A stretch of DNA of 29,224 bases from an uncultured Eubacteriales bacterium. GTDB taxonomy: Bacteria; Bacillota; Clostridia; TANB77; CAG-508. The stretch lies in NCBI GenBank assembly GCA_905203305.1, contig CAJKVH010000013.1, positions 1 through 29,224 on the forward strand, given 5' to 3'. The notes under the pieces are model-generated. The model worked only from the letters and a program-made list of their open reading frames with translations. It had not been told where the DNA came from and did no database searches. Below are positions 17,069-25,377 of this stretch, piece after piece (position 1 is the first letter of the stretch; each line of letters opens with the position of its first letter). A program made the position numbers and the translations under genes.

Positions 17069-19670
17069 ATGAATATACAAAAATTCACACAAAAGTCGGT
17101 AGAAGCTATTAATAAAGCTCAAAGTATTGCAATAGACAATCAAAATTCTCGGAATAGAAGAAGAACATTTATTGCTTGCATTATTAGAACAAGATAATAG
17201 TTTAATAAAAGAATTATTTAAAAAATTATGTACCGAAGAAGAAAATTTTGAAGAATCAGTAAGACATATAATTAATAATATGCCAAGAATGACAGGTGGA
17301 GGAAGGCCGAATAACAATATATATGTATCGCAAGATGTTGATTTAATACTAAATGATGCAGAAAAAATAGCAACTAAAATGAAAGATGAATATGTATCTG
17401 TAGAACATATAATGCTTGCTATATTTGATCATTTAAACAGTAAATTAAAAGATTTATTTAGAACATTTAATATAACTAAAAATTCATTTTTAAAGGCTTT
17501 ATCTGAAGTTAGAGGAAATACTAGAGTGACAAATGACAATCCAGAAGAAACATATAATGCGCTAAAAAAATACGGACAAGATCTAGTAAAACTAGCAAGA
17601 GAACAAAAATTAGACCCTGTAATAGGAAGAGATTCGGAAATTAGAAATGTAATAAGAATATTGTCAAGAAAAACAAAAAATAATCCATGCTTAATAGGTG
17701 AACCAGGAGTTGGAAAAACAGCAATAGCGGAGGGATTAGCCCTTAGAATTGTTAGAGGAGACGTACCAGAAGGATTAAAAGAATGTACTATTTTCTCATT
17801 AGATATGGGATCTTTAATTGCAGGTGCTAAATATAGAGGAGAGTTTGAAGAAAGATTAAAAGCTGTTTTACAAGAAGTAAAGAAGAGTGAAGGAAAAATA
17901 ATATTATTTATAGATGAAATTCACACTATAGTCGGTGCAGGAAAAACAGATGGTGCAATGGATGCAGGAAATTTGTTGAAACCTATGCTTGCAAGAGGAG
18001 AATTACATTGTATTGGTGCGACAACATTAAATGAATATCGTATGTATATAGAAAAAGATCAAGCATTAGAAAGACGTTTTCAACCAGTAATGGTTGATGA
18101 ACCATCAGTTGAAGACACAATATCAATTTTAAGAGGACTTAAAGAAAGATATGAAGTATACCATGGCGTTAAAATAGCAGATAACGCGCTTATTGCAGCA
18201 GCAACATTATCACATCGTTATATTTCAGATAGATTTTTGCCAGATAAAGCAATAGATTTAATTGATGAAGGTTGTAGTTTAATAAAAACAGAAATGGAAT
18301 CAATGCCTACAGAACTTGACGAGATTTCTAGAAAAATAATGCAATTAGAAATAGAAGAAACAGCGTTAAGTAAAGAAAATGATGAAATTTCAAAAAGTCG
18401 TTTAGCAGATATTCAAAAAGAAAAGGCAGAATTAAAAACGAAATTTGATTCAATGATGGCAAAATGGAAAAATGAAAAAGAAGCAATTGGAAAAGTACAA
18501 AAATTACGTGAGGAAATTGAACAAACCAATAGTCAAATAGAACAGGCAGAAAGAAATTATGATTTAAATAAAGTTGCAGAATTAAAATATGGAAAACTTC
18601 CAAATTTACAAAAGGAACTTGAAAAAGAGGAAGAAATTTCAGAAAAAAGAAAAGAAGATGGACTATTACGAAACAAAGTGACAGAAGATGAAATAGCAAA
18701 AATAATTTCAAGATGGACAGGCATTCCTATTAGCAAATTAATGGAAGGCGAAAGAGAAAAATTATTACATTTAGGAGATATTTTACACAAAAGAGTAATA
18801 GGACAAGGTGAAGCAGTAGAAAAAGTAACAGAAGCGATTATACGTTCAAGAGCAGGAATTAGTGATCCAAAAAGGCCAATTGGTTCATTCCTATTTTTAG
18901 GACCAACAGGTGTAGGAAAAACAGAACTTGCAAAAGCTTTGGCAGAAAGTCTATTTGATGATGAGCATAATATTATAAGAATAGATATGTCAGAATACAT
19001 GGAAAAATACTCTGTTTCGAGATTAATTGGTGCTCCTCCAGGATATGTTGGATATGAAGAAGGCGGACAATTAACAGAGGCTGTTAGAAGAAAACCTTAT
19101 TCAGTTGTATTGTTTGATGAAATTGAAAAGGCACATCCTGATGTATTTAATATATTATTACAAGTCTTAGATGATGGAAGAATAACAGATTCACAAGGAA
19201 GAACAGTTGACTTTAAGAATACAATTATAATATTAACATCAAATTTAGGATCAGAATATATATTAGAGGGAATTGAAGAAAATGGAGAAATATCAAAAGA
19301 GGCAACCGAAAAAGTAAATCAATTATTAAAGAAAAGTTTCAGACCAGAATTTTTAAACAGATTAGATGAAATCATTTTATATAAACCATTGAAAAAGAAC
19401 GAAATTTCAAAAATTTTAGACTTACTAGTTAAAGATTTGGAAAGAAGACTAGAAGATAAACATATAAAACTAGAACTTACTGAATCAGCTAAAAACTACT
19501 TAATAGATAATGGATATGATGAATTTTATGGAGCAAGGCCTTTAAAAAGATTTGTACAAAAAAAGCTTGAAACTTTAATTGCAAGAAAAATCTTAAGTCA
19601 AGAAATTTTACCAAATACAACGGTAACAATAGATTGTGAAAATAATGAATTACAAGCCAAAAATTGCTAG
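17069..19670 (+). CDS. clpB: ATP-dependent disaggregase ClpB, read through a CGG-A +1 frameshift
   Basis: ClpB is a hexameric AAA+ chaperone that resolubilises aggregated proteins with DnaK. The start at 17069 follows AAAGGAGG. Frame 0 gives MNIQKFTQKSVEAINKAQ and reaches CGG at 17150 after 27 codons. Reading C+GGA continues as SGIEEEHLLLALLEQDN, the standard Clp N-domain sequence, to 19670 (866 aa in all). Walker A motifs are GEPGVGKT and GPTGVGKT in the first and second AAA+ domains. Between them is the long coiled-coil middle domain that marks ClpB rather than ClpC. Unshifted ribosomes would make only a short N-terminal peptide. A later start near 17172 would lack the first part of the N-domain and has no good ribosome binding site. 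Confidence 0.9.
17150..17153 (+). other. CGGA +1 frameshift site 5 (clpB)
   Basis: Frame 0 reads AAT TCT CGG AAT AGA. Dropping C17150 gives AAT TCT GGA ATA GAA GAA GAA CAT, the conserved EEEHLLLALL start, with Gly28. Confidence 0.88.
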
Positions 19671-19693
19671 AAAATTTTCTAGCAATTTTTAAT
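19661..19693 (+). terminator. Rho-independent terminator after clpB
   Basis: AAATTGCTAGAA and TTCTAGCAATTT with a short loop and T run. The clpB stop codon lies inside the left arm. Confidence 0.8.
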
Positions 19694-19721
19694 TGAAATT
19701 TAAACTATAATATAGTATAAT
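19693..19721 (+). promoter_or_regulatory. Promoter of plsC-like gene
   Basis: TTGAAA (19693-19698), 17 nt, TATAAT (19716-19721). Confidence 0.6.
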
Positions 19722-19757
19722 AAACAAGGTTTAAAGAAAAACATTGGGGAGTAAAAG

Positions 19758-20613
19758 ATGAAAAAAGACGAAGAAAGATTACAAGTAATAGAAAACATAA
19801 AGAAAGCTGTTGAAGATAAGAAATTTAATTCAAAGGTAGAAATACATGATCATATAGTTACAAATGAGGAAAGAGAAAAAGTAATTTTACATTATGATGG
19901 AAGAAAGAAGAAAATAAGAAACAAAGCAAAAACTATAATAGCAAGAGGAATTGCAGAATCATTAACAAAACACTACAATCATCAAACAGAAATAAAAGGA
20001 TTAGAAAACATAAAAGACATAAAAACAGGAGCAATAGTAACATCAAATCACTTTAGTAAGATTGACAATACAATAATTAGATATTTGATGTTAAAAACTG
20101 GAAAAAGAAAAAAATTTGATGTAATAGTTCAAGAAACTAACATATTTATGCCAGGAGGTTTAGGTTGGCTTTTAAAAAATAACCAAACAATTCCAATAAA
20201 TAAGAGTCATCAATACATATCAAATAATTTTGAGCCAACACTTGAAAAGCTTTTTCAAAAGAAACATTTTGTATTAATTTATCCAGAAGAAGAAATGTGG
20301 TTTAACTACAAAAAACCTAGACCACGGAAAAATAGGAGCATATCATTATGCTTGTAAGTATAACGTTCCAATAATACCATGTTTTATTGAAATGCAAAAT
20401 ACAGATAAAATAGGGGAGGATGGTTTTTTTGTACAAAAGTATACTTTACATGTAATGAAACCATTATATCCGGATAAAACAAAAGATTTTAAAGCTCAAA
20501 AAGAAGATTTAAGACAAAGAGATTACGAATTAAAGAAAAGTAAATATGAGGAAGTTTATGGCAAAAAATTAGATTATTCATTTGAGAAAGAAGATATTGC
20601 AGGATATAAATAA
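19758..20613 (+). CDS. PlsC-like lysophospholipid acyltransferase, read through a CGG-A +1 frameshift
   Basis: This is a 1-acylglycerol-3-phosphate acyltransferase-type protein, probably acting in phospholipid synthesis at the inner membrane face. The catalytic NHx4D motif is NHFSKID (97-103), followed by a binding motif region around FMPGGLGWLLKNNQTIP and LIYPEEEMWFNYKKPRP. Frame 0 reaches CGG at 20325 and would stop about 10 codons later. Reading C+GGA gives KPRPGKIGAYHYACKYNVPI, the expected family continuation, to 20613 (284 aa joined). No ribosome binding site supports a separate downstream gene. It starts after GGGGAG and ends at a terminator. The exact acyl acceptor is unknown. Confidence 0.82.
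20325..20328 (+). other. CGGA +1 frameshift site 6 (plsC-like)
   Basis: Frame 0 reads AGA CCA CGG AAA AAT. Dropping C20325 gives AGA CCA GGA AAA ATA GGA GCA TAT, restoring KPRPGKIGAYH, with Gly190. Confidence 0.85.
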
Positions 20614-20642
20614 GAAGCTCTAAAAAAAAGAGCTTCTTTTTG
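20612..20642 (+). terminator. Rho-independent terminator
   Basis: AAGAAGCTCT (20612-20621) and AGAGCTTCTT (20629-20638), T run after. Confidence 0.85.
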
Positions 20643-20750
20643 TTGAAATATTTAAAATGTTATGATAGAATGTGATTGGAAAATTTTACAAAACAAACAT
20701 AATAAAAACATCAAAAAAGAACAAACAAACATTAGAATATATATAATCTA

Positions 20751-21422
20751 ATGAAGGAGGCGATTGTTATAAACGAGAGCAAAAAAGAAAGTTTAAATAT
20801 ATTAAGCCTAGTTCCAGTAGATGTCGAAGAAAAAAAGTTTAAAACACTAATGCTAATATACGAAAAAGCAATGGTACAAGTAAAAGAAGAACTAGAAGGA
20901 TTTAAAATAAGTTTAAAAGAATTTTACAATTACGACGTTATAAACAACATTGATTGTAGGATAAAGACACCTGATAGTATAGTAAATAAAATGAAAAAGA
21001 AAAACTATGATCTCAACTATAAAGAACTAATATCAAATGTAAATGATGTAGCAGGTATAAGAATAGTATGTCCATTCAAAACAGATGTACAAAAAATAAG
21101 AGATATCATAGAAAAAAATTCAAACATAGAAATTATAGAAGTAAAAGATTATATAAATAAACCCAAAAAAAGTGGATATTCTGGAATACACTTAATTTGC
21201 CAAACCCCAGTAAATTTAGGAGATAATGTTGCTAAAGTAAAGGTAGAAATTCAAATAAGGACAATGGCAATGGATTTTTGGTCAACAACAGAGCACAAAA
21301 TAAAATACAAGGCAAAAAACAAATTAAAATTAATCGATTCAATAAAAATGGTTCAATATGCTAAAATAATAAACAAACTAGATGAAAAAATAACGAAAAT
21401 AAATTCAAAATACGCAAAATGA
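20751..21422 (+). CDS. Small alarmone synthetase (RelQ/YjbM-like)
   Basis: This 223-aa synthetase-only protein makes (p)ppGpp without a hydrolase domain. Visible family motifs are IDCRIKTPDSIVNKMKKK (substrate loop), VNDVAGIRIVCPF, KSGYSGIHLIC, VEIQIRTMAMDFWSTTEHKI and a C-terminal helix. The ATG at 20751 is odd: AAGGAGG (20754-20760) lies just after it, inside the frame, and no ribosome binding site precedes it. The real start could be a rare codon downstream, such as ATA at 20769 (8 nt after AAGGAGG) or ATT at 20763. With RelA at 5301 the cell has both a long and a short alarmone enzyme, usual for Firmicutes. Confidence 0.88.
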   Translation: MKEAIVINESKKESLNILSLVPVDVEEKKFKTLMLIYEKAMVQVKEELEGFKISLKEFYNYDVINNIDCRIKTPDSIVNKMKKKNYDLNYKELISNVNDVAGIRIVCPFKTDVQKIRDIIEKNSNIEIIEVKDYINKPKKSGYSGIHLICQTPVNLGDNVAKVKVEIQIRTMAMDFWSTTEHKIKYKAKNKLKLIDSIKMVQYAKIINKLDEKITKINSKYAK

Positions 21423-21435
21423 AAAGAGGATGATT

Positions 21436-23115
21436 ATGAGTAAAAATTACGCATTAAATAAGGTTACAAAAGTTAATTCAATAAGAGAAATGCTAGAGCT
21501 TGCTGTAAAAGAAGCAGGGGAGAAAAATGCTTTTGAATATAGAGACGAAAATCAAAACGATAAAATAGCAAAAGTTACATACAAGGAATTTAATAATGAT
21601 ACAGAAGAACTTGGAACAGCTCTTGCAAGTATTGGAATGGCAGATAAACATATTGCAATGATAGGAGAAAACAGTTATAAATGGCTAACTGTATATTTAA
21701 CAGTATTAAAGAGCACAGGGGTATTTATTCCAATAGATAGAGAACTTCCATGTAAAGATATTATAAATGTATTAAAACATAGTGATAGTGAAGTATTATT
21801 TTATTCAGAAAAATATGAAAAATGGATAAATGAAATAAAAGAAAATGTACCAAATATAAAATTCTTTATTGGTTTAAACAGGAAAGAACATGATGGAAAT
21901 ATATTATCATATGAAATATTTAAAGAAAATGGAAAAAATGTATTAAATCAAGGAAGCAAAATTTATACAGATTTAAAAGACGATGAAAATAAGTTAAAAC
22001 TTTTGGTATATACATCAGGAACAACAGGCCAACCAAAAGGAGTAATGCTTACAGAACATAATCTTATAAGCGTAGTATATTATGGCTTACAGGTAGCAGA
22101 TATTGGTGAAAAATGCCTATCTGTTTTACCATACCATCATACTTATGAAGCTGTAGCTGGTATACTTGTTGAATTACATCATCATTCATGTATATGTATA
22201 AATGATAGTTTGAAAAATGTATTAAAAAATTTACAACTATTTAAACCAGATTTTATATATGTAGTTCCAGCATTTACAGAAGTATTTTATAAAAATATTT
22301 GGAATACGGCACAAAAATCTGGAAAGGATAAAGCTTTAAAGAAGTTAATACCAATAAGCAATGGCTTAAGAGCAGCAGGAATTGATTTAAGGCAAAAATT
22401 ATTTAAATCAATACATGATGCTTTTGGTGGAAATTTAAAAGAAATAATATGTGGTGGTGCACCAATAAGACCAGAAATAGGAAAATTTTTCAATGATATA
22501 GGAATTACATTATTAAATGGATATGGAATTACAGAATGTTCACCTTTAGTTAGTGTAAATAGGGTAAAATTTAATGATAGCTACACAGTTGGAGTAGTAT
22601 TACCATGTTGTGAAATCAAACTTGAAAATGTAAATTCAGATGGAGATGGAGAAATTTGCGTAAAAGGCGATATTGTAATGCAAGGCTATTATAAAGATGC
22701 GGAAAAAACAGATAGAGTTTTAAAAAATGGATGGTTTAATACCGAAGATTATGGAAGTATAAATAAAAAAGGACAACTTGTAATTAATGGAAGAAAGAAA
22801 AACCTTATAGTATTAGATAATGGAAAAAATATTTATCCAGAAGAAATCGAAAATTATATATTATCTATACCATATGTTCAAGAAGTTGTTGTAAAAGCTA
22901 AAAAGAATAAAAACGGACAAGAAGTTTCACTTTTAGCAGAAGTATTTTTAAATGAAGAAAAAGTAAATGAAATGAAAGCAGAAAATATTAAAGAAATATT
23001 AAAAAAAGACATTTTTGAAGCATGTAAAGAATTACCTGCTTACAAAAGAATTACCGAGATTGAAATTAGAAAAACAGAATTTGAAAAAACTACAACTAAT
23101 AAAATTAAAAGATAA
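21436..23115 (+). CDS. AMP-dependent acyl-CoA synthetase (long-chain fatty-acid ligase type)
   Basis: This adenylate-forming enzyme of about 559 aa activates a carboxylic acid, probably a fatty acid, to acyl-AMP and then a thioester. The P-loop-like motif YTSGTTGQPKGVML, the GYGITECSPLVS motif, the C-terminal hinge around INGRKKNLIVLDNGKN and the late catalytic Lys region (KTTTNKIKR) are all present. There is no membrane segment. The start at 21436 is chosen because AAAGAGG is 6-7 nt upstream; an ATG two codons earlier abuts it. It follows the alarmone synthetase by 13 nt and is probably cotranscribed. The substrate chain length is unknown. Confidence 0.88.
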   Translation: MSKNYALNKVTKVNSIREMLELAVKEAGEKNAFEYRDENQNDKIAKVTYKEFNNDTEELGTALASIGMADKHIAMIGENSYKWLTVYLTVLKSTGVFIPIDRELPCKDIINVLKHSDSEVLFYSEKYEKWINEIKENVPNIKFFIGLNRKEHDGNILSYEIFKENGKNVLNQGSKIYTDLKDDENKLKLLVYTSGTTGQPKGVMLTEHNLISVVYYGLQVADIGEKCLSVLPYHHTYEAVAGILVELHHHSCICINDSLKNVLKNLQLFKPDFIYVVPAFTEVFYKNIWNTAQKSGKDKALKKLIPISNGLRAAGIDLRQKLFKSIHDAFGGNLKEIICGGAPIRPEIGKFFNDIGITLLNGYGITECSPLVSVNRVKFNDSYTVGVVLPCCEIKLENVNSDGDGEICVKGDIVMQGYYKDAEKTDRVLKNGWFNTEDYGSINKKGQLVINGRKKNLIVLDNGKNIYPEEIENYILSIPYVQEVVVKAKKNKNGQEVSLLAEVFLNEEKVNEMKAENIKEILKKDIFEACKELPAYKRITEIEIRKTEFEKTTTNKIKR

Positions 23116-23117
23116 TC

Positions 23118-23147
23118 GAAGAGGCTTTTTTGAAGTCTCTTTTTGTA
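23118..23147 (+). terminator. Probable terminator upstream of metK
   Basis: AGAGGCTT (23120-23127) pairs with AAGTCTCT (23133-23140) with one G-T pair, followed by TTTTT. No SAM riboswitch is visible between it and metK. Confidence 0.6.
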
Positions 23148-23163
23148 AAAAAGGAGGATAATG

Positions 23164-24304
23164 ATGAAAAAATTATTCACATCTGAAAGTGTTACAGAAG
23201 GACACCCAGACAAATTATGTGATTATATATCAGATAGTATACTAGATAGCTTTATTGAAAAAGATCCTTATTCAAGAGTAGCATGTGAAACTGTTGCAGG
23301 AAAAGGAGAAATATATATAACTCGGAGAAATAACATCAAAAGCAAATATTGATATAGAAAAAGTTGTTATAAATGCAATAAAAGAAGTGGGATATGATAA
23401 TGAAAAAACAGATATAGATTATAGAACATGTAAAGTTATAATTAATTTATCAAAACAATCATCTGATATTGCTCTTGGAGTTGATAAATCTTTAGAAGGA
23501 AAACAAGAAAATAAAAAATCAATTGGAGCAGGAGATCAAGGCTTAATGTTCGGTTATGCATGTGATGAAACACTTGAATTGATGCCTCTTCCAATTTCGT
23601 TAGCACATAAGTTAGCTAAAAGACTAACAGATGTAAGAAAACAAGAAATTATAAATTATATTAGACCAGATGGAAAAGTACAAGTAACTGTAGAATATGA
23701 TAATAATATACCTATAAGAATAGATACAATAGTTATCTCAACTCAGCATAATGAAAATGCAGATATAGATTTACTAAAAAATGATATAAAAAAAGAGGTT
23801 ATAAATAAAATTGTTCCAGAAAAATTTTTGGATAAAGATACAAAATATTTCATAAATCCAACAGGTAGATTTATAATAGGAGGACCACTAGGAGATAGTG
23901 GCTTAACAGGTAGAAAGATTATCGTGGATACATACGGAGGATACAGTAGACATGGTGGAGGAGCATTTTCTGGAAAAGATCCAACAAAGGTAGATAGATC
24001 GGCAAGTTATATGGCAAGACATATAGCTAAAAATGTTGTTGCAAATAATTATGCAAAGAAATGCGAAGTTCAAATAGCCTATGCAATAGGAGTTGCACAC
24101 CCTGTTTCTGTTTATGTAGATACTTTTGGAACAAATAAAATTTCGGAAGAAGAAATATCAAATAAAATATTAAATAAATTTGATTTAACACCAGATGGAA
24201 TAATAGACTATTTAGACTTAAGAAAGCCGATATATAGATTTACAACAAACTATGGCCATTTTGGAAAAGAGAATTTACCTTGGGAAAAAATAATAAAATT
24301 ATAA
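23164..24304 (+). CDS. metK: S-adenosylmethionine synthetase, read through a CGG-A +1 frameshift
   Basis: MetK makes S-adenosylmethionine from ATP and methionine and is normally essential. The N-terminus LFTSESVTEGHPDKLCDYIS is the canonical ATP-binding start. Frame 0 reaches CGG at 23323 after 53 codons and would stop about eight codons on. Reading C+GGA gives YITGEITSKANIDIEKVV, where Gly-Glu-(I/V)-T is highly conserved in MetK. Later hallmarks are GAGDQGLMFGYA, GPLGDSGLTGRKIIVDTYGG and HGGGAFSGKDPTKVDRS. The joined length is 379 aa, normal for MetK. The start at 23164 is preferred over 23161 for spacing from AAAGGAGG. Because this gene is essential in most bacteria and shows no other damage, it is the strongest evidence that the shift is tolerated or programmed. 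Confidence 0.92.
23323..23326 (+). other. CGGA +1 frameshift site 7 (metK)
   Basis: Frame 0 reads ATA ACT CGG AGA AAT. Dropping C23323 gives ATA ACT GGA GAA ATA ACA, with Gly54 at an invariant MetK glycine. Confidence 0.92.
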
Positions 24305-24317
24305 TAGGAGAAAATAT

Positions 24318-25319
24318 ATGAAATTAAGCAAAAAAAGTATGATAATTGTAATTGCTATTACTATAATAGTTATTATGTGTGTTTTAATTGGAGTTTTTAT
24401 AGGAGAAAAAAGTAAAAAAACAAAAGAAATAAAAGACACCACTGCACCAACTATTGTACTTGGAGATACATATACTGTAAAAGTAGGTTATGACAAAAAT
24501 TTATTAGATGTAATTATTAGTGCAGACGATATGGACCATAACCCTAAAAGAGAAATTATAGGAGATTATGATTTTAATACAATTGGAGAATATAACTTAA
24601 CATATAAAGCAGAAGACTCTTCTGGAAATGTAGCTACAAAAGATTTTGTGTTAAAGGTAAAAGATAAGGTTAGTTATACAGAAAGTGAAAGTACTTTCGA
24701 TAATGCTATTTCGAAATACAAAAATGATAATACAATGCTTGGAATTGACGTTTCAAAATGGCAAGGAGATATCGATTGGGAAAAGGTAGCAAATGCTGGA
24801 GTTGAATTTGCAATACTTAGAATGGGATATCAAAATGGATTTGATGGGGAAGTACTGTTAGATCCATATTTTGAGAAAAATGTTGAAGGATGCTCTAAAA
24901 ATAATATACCTATTTCTGTTTATTTTTCTTCATATTCAAAAACTGTAGATGAAGCCAAAAGTCAAGCAGATTGGATATGTGAAAAATTAAAGGAATATAA
25001 TTACACTAATATAAATATTGCTTTTGATTGGGAAAATTGGAAGAATTTTAATACTTTGAGCATCTGCCTAAATGATTTAAACAACATGGCAGATAGTTTT
25101 ATGGATGAATGTGTTAATCTGGGATATAAAACTATGTTATATGGTAGTAAAACATATTTGGAATACTTTTGGAAAAATAACAAAAATTATCCCGTTTGGC
25201 TTGCAAATTATGTTTCTGAAACGTCTTATGAAGGTGAGTACAAGATTTGGCAATTTACCGAAAAAGGATCTGTTAGTGGAATTAAAGGTGATGTAGATAT
25301 TAATATTATGTATAAATAA
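24318..25319 (+). CDS. Membrane-anchored GH25 lysozyme with Ig-like domain
   Basis: This 333-aa secreted or membrane-tethered peptidoglycan hydrolase has an N-terminal membrane segment (about 8-28). A DUF5011-like immunoglobulin-type domain follows (about 41-116, TAPTIVLG...YKAEDSSGN). The glycosyl hydrolase family 25 domain runs from 140 to the end: GIDVSKWQG with Asp144, and FDWEN with Asp237 and Glu239, the expected acidic catalytic pair. GH25 enzymes are muramidases. AGGAG precedes the ATG, and the gene starts 14 nt after metK, probably read from the same transcript. The role (cell-wall turnover or sporulation) is not shown by the sequence. Confidence 0.88.
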   Translation: MKLSKKSMIIVIAITIIVIMCVLIGVFIGEKSKKTKEIKDTTAPTIVLGDTYTVKVGYDKNLLDVIISADDMDHNPKREIIGDYDFNTIGEYNLTYKAEDSSGNVATKDFVLKVKDKVSYTESESTFDNAISKYKNDNTMLGIDVSKWQGDIDWEKVANAGVEFAILRMGYQNGFDGEVLLDPYFEKNVEGCSKNNIPISVYFSSYSKTVDEAKSQADWICEKLKEYNYTNINIAFDWENWKNFNTLSICLNDLNNMADSFMDECVNLGYKTMLYGSKTYLEYFWKNNKNYPVWLANYVSETSYEGEYKIWQFTEKGSVSGIKGDVDINIMYK

Positions 25320-25326
25320 AAATGAA

Positions 25327-25360
25327 AAAGGCCGGAGAGATTTTCTCTCCGACCTTTAAG
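25327..25360. terminator. Strong bidirectional terminator
   Basis: AAAGGCCGGAGAG (25327-25339) pairs with CTCTCCGACCTTT (25345-25357) with one mismatch. It lies between the lysozyme gene and the convergent minus-strand gene. Confidence 0.85.
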
Positions 25361-25377
25361 GTTTGGATTATTAATAG

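Noticed and set aside
23116..23163. SAM riboswitch before metK
   Set aside because: Only a terminator-like hairpin and the ribosome binding site fit in this short gap; no riboswitch core is visible.
4388..23326. Six broken genes as simple pseudogenes or assembly errors
   Set aside because: All seven breaks share the same base, codon, phase and following base, and flanks are fully conserved. Errors would be mixed in type and often in homopolymers. Still to be confirmed from raw reads.
4388..23326. CGG simply reassigned to another amino acid
   Set aside because: A reassigned triplet would not change the frame. Here the frame must move by one base at every site.
4458..24304. Downstream halves as separate genes starting at 4458, 9188, 17172, 20392 and 23387
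   Set aside because: None has a convincing ribosome binding site, each begins inside a conserved domain, and the joined proteins have normal family length.
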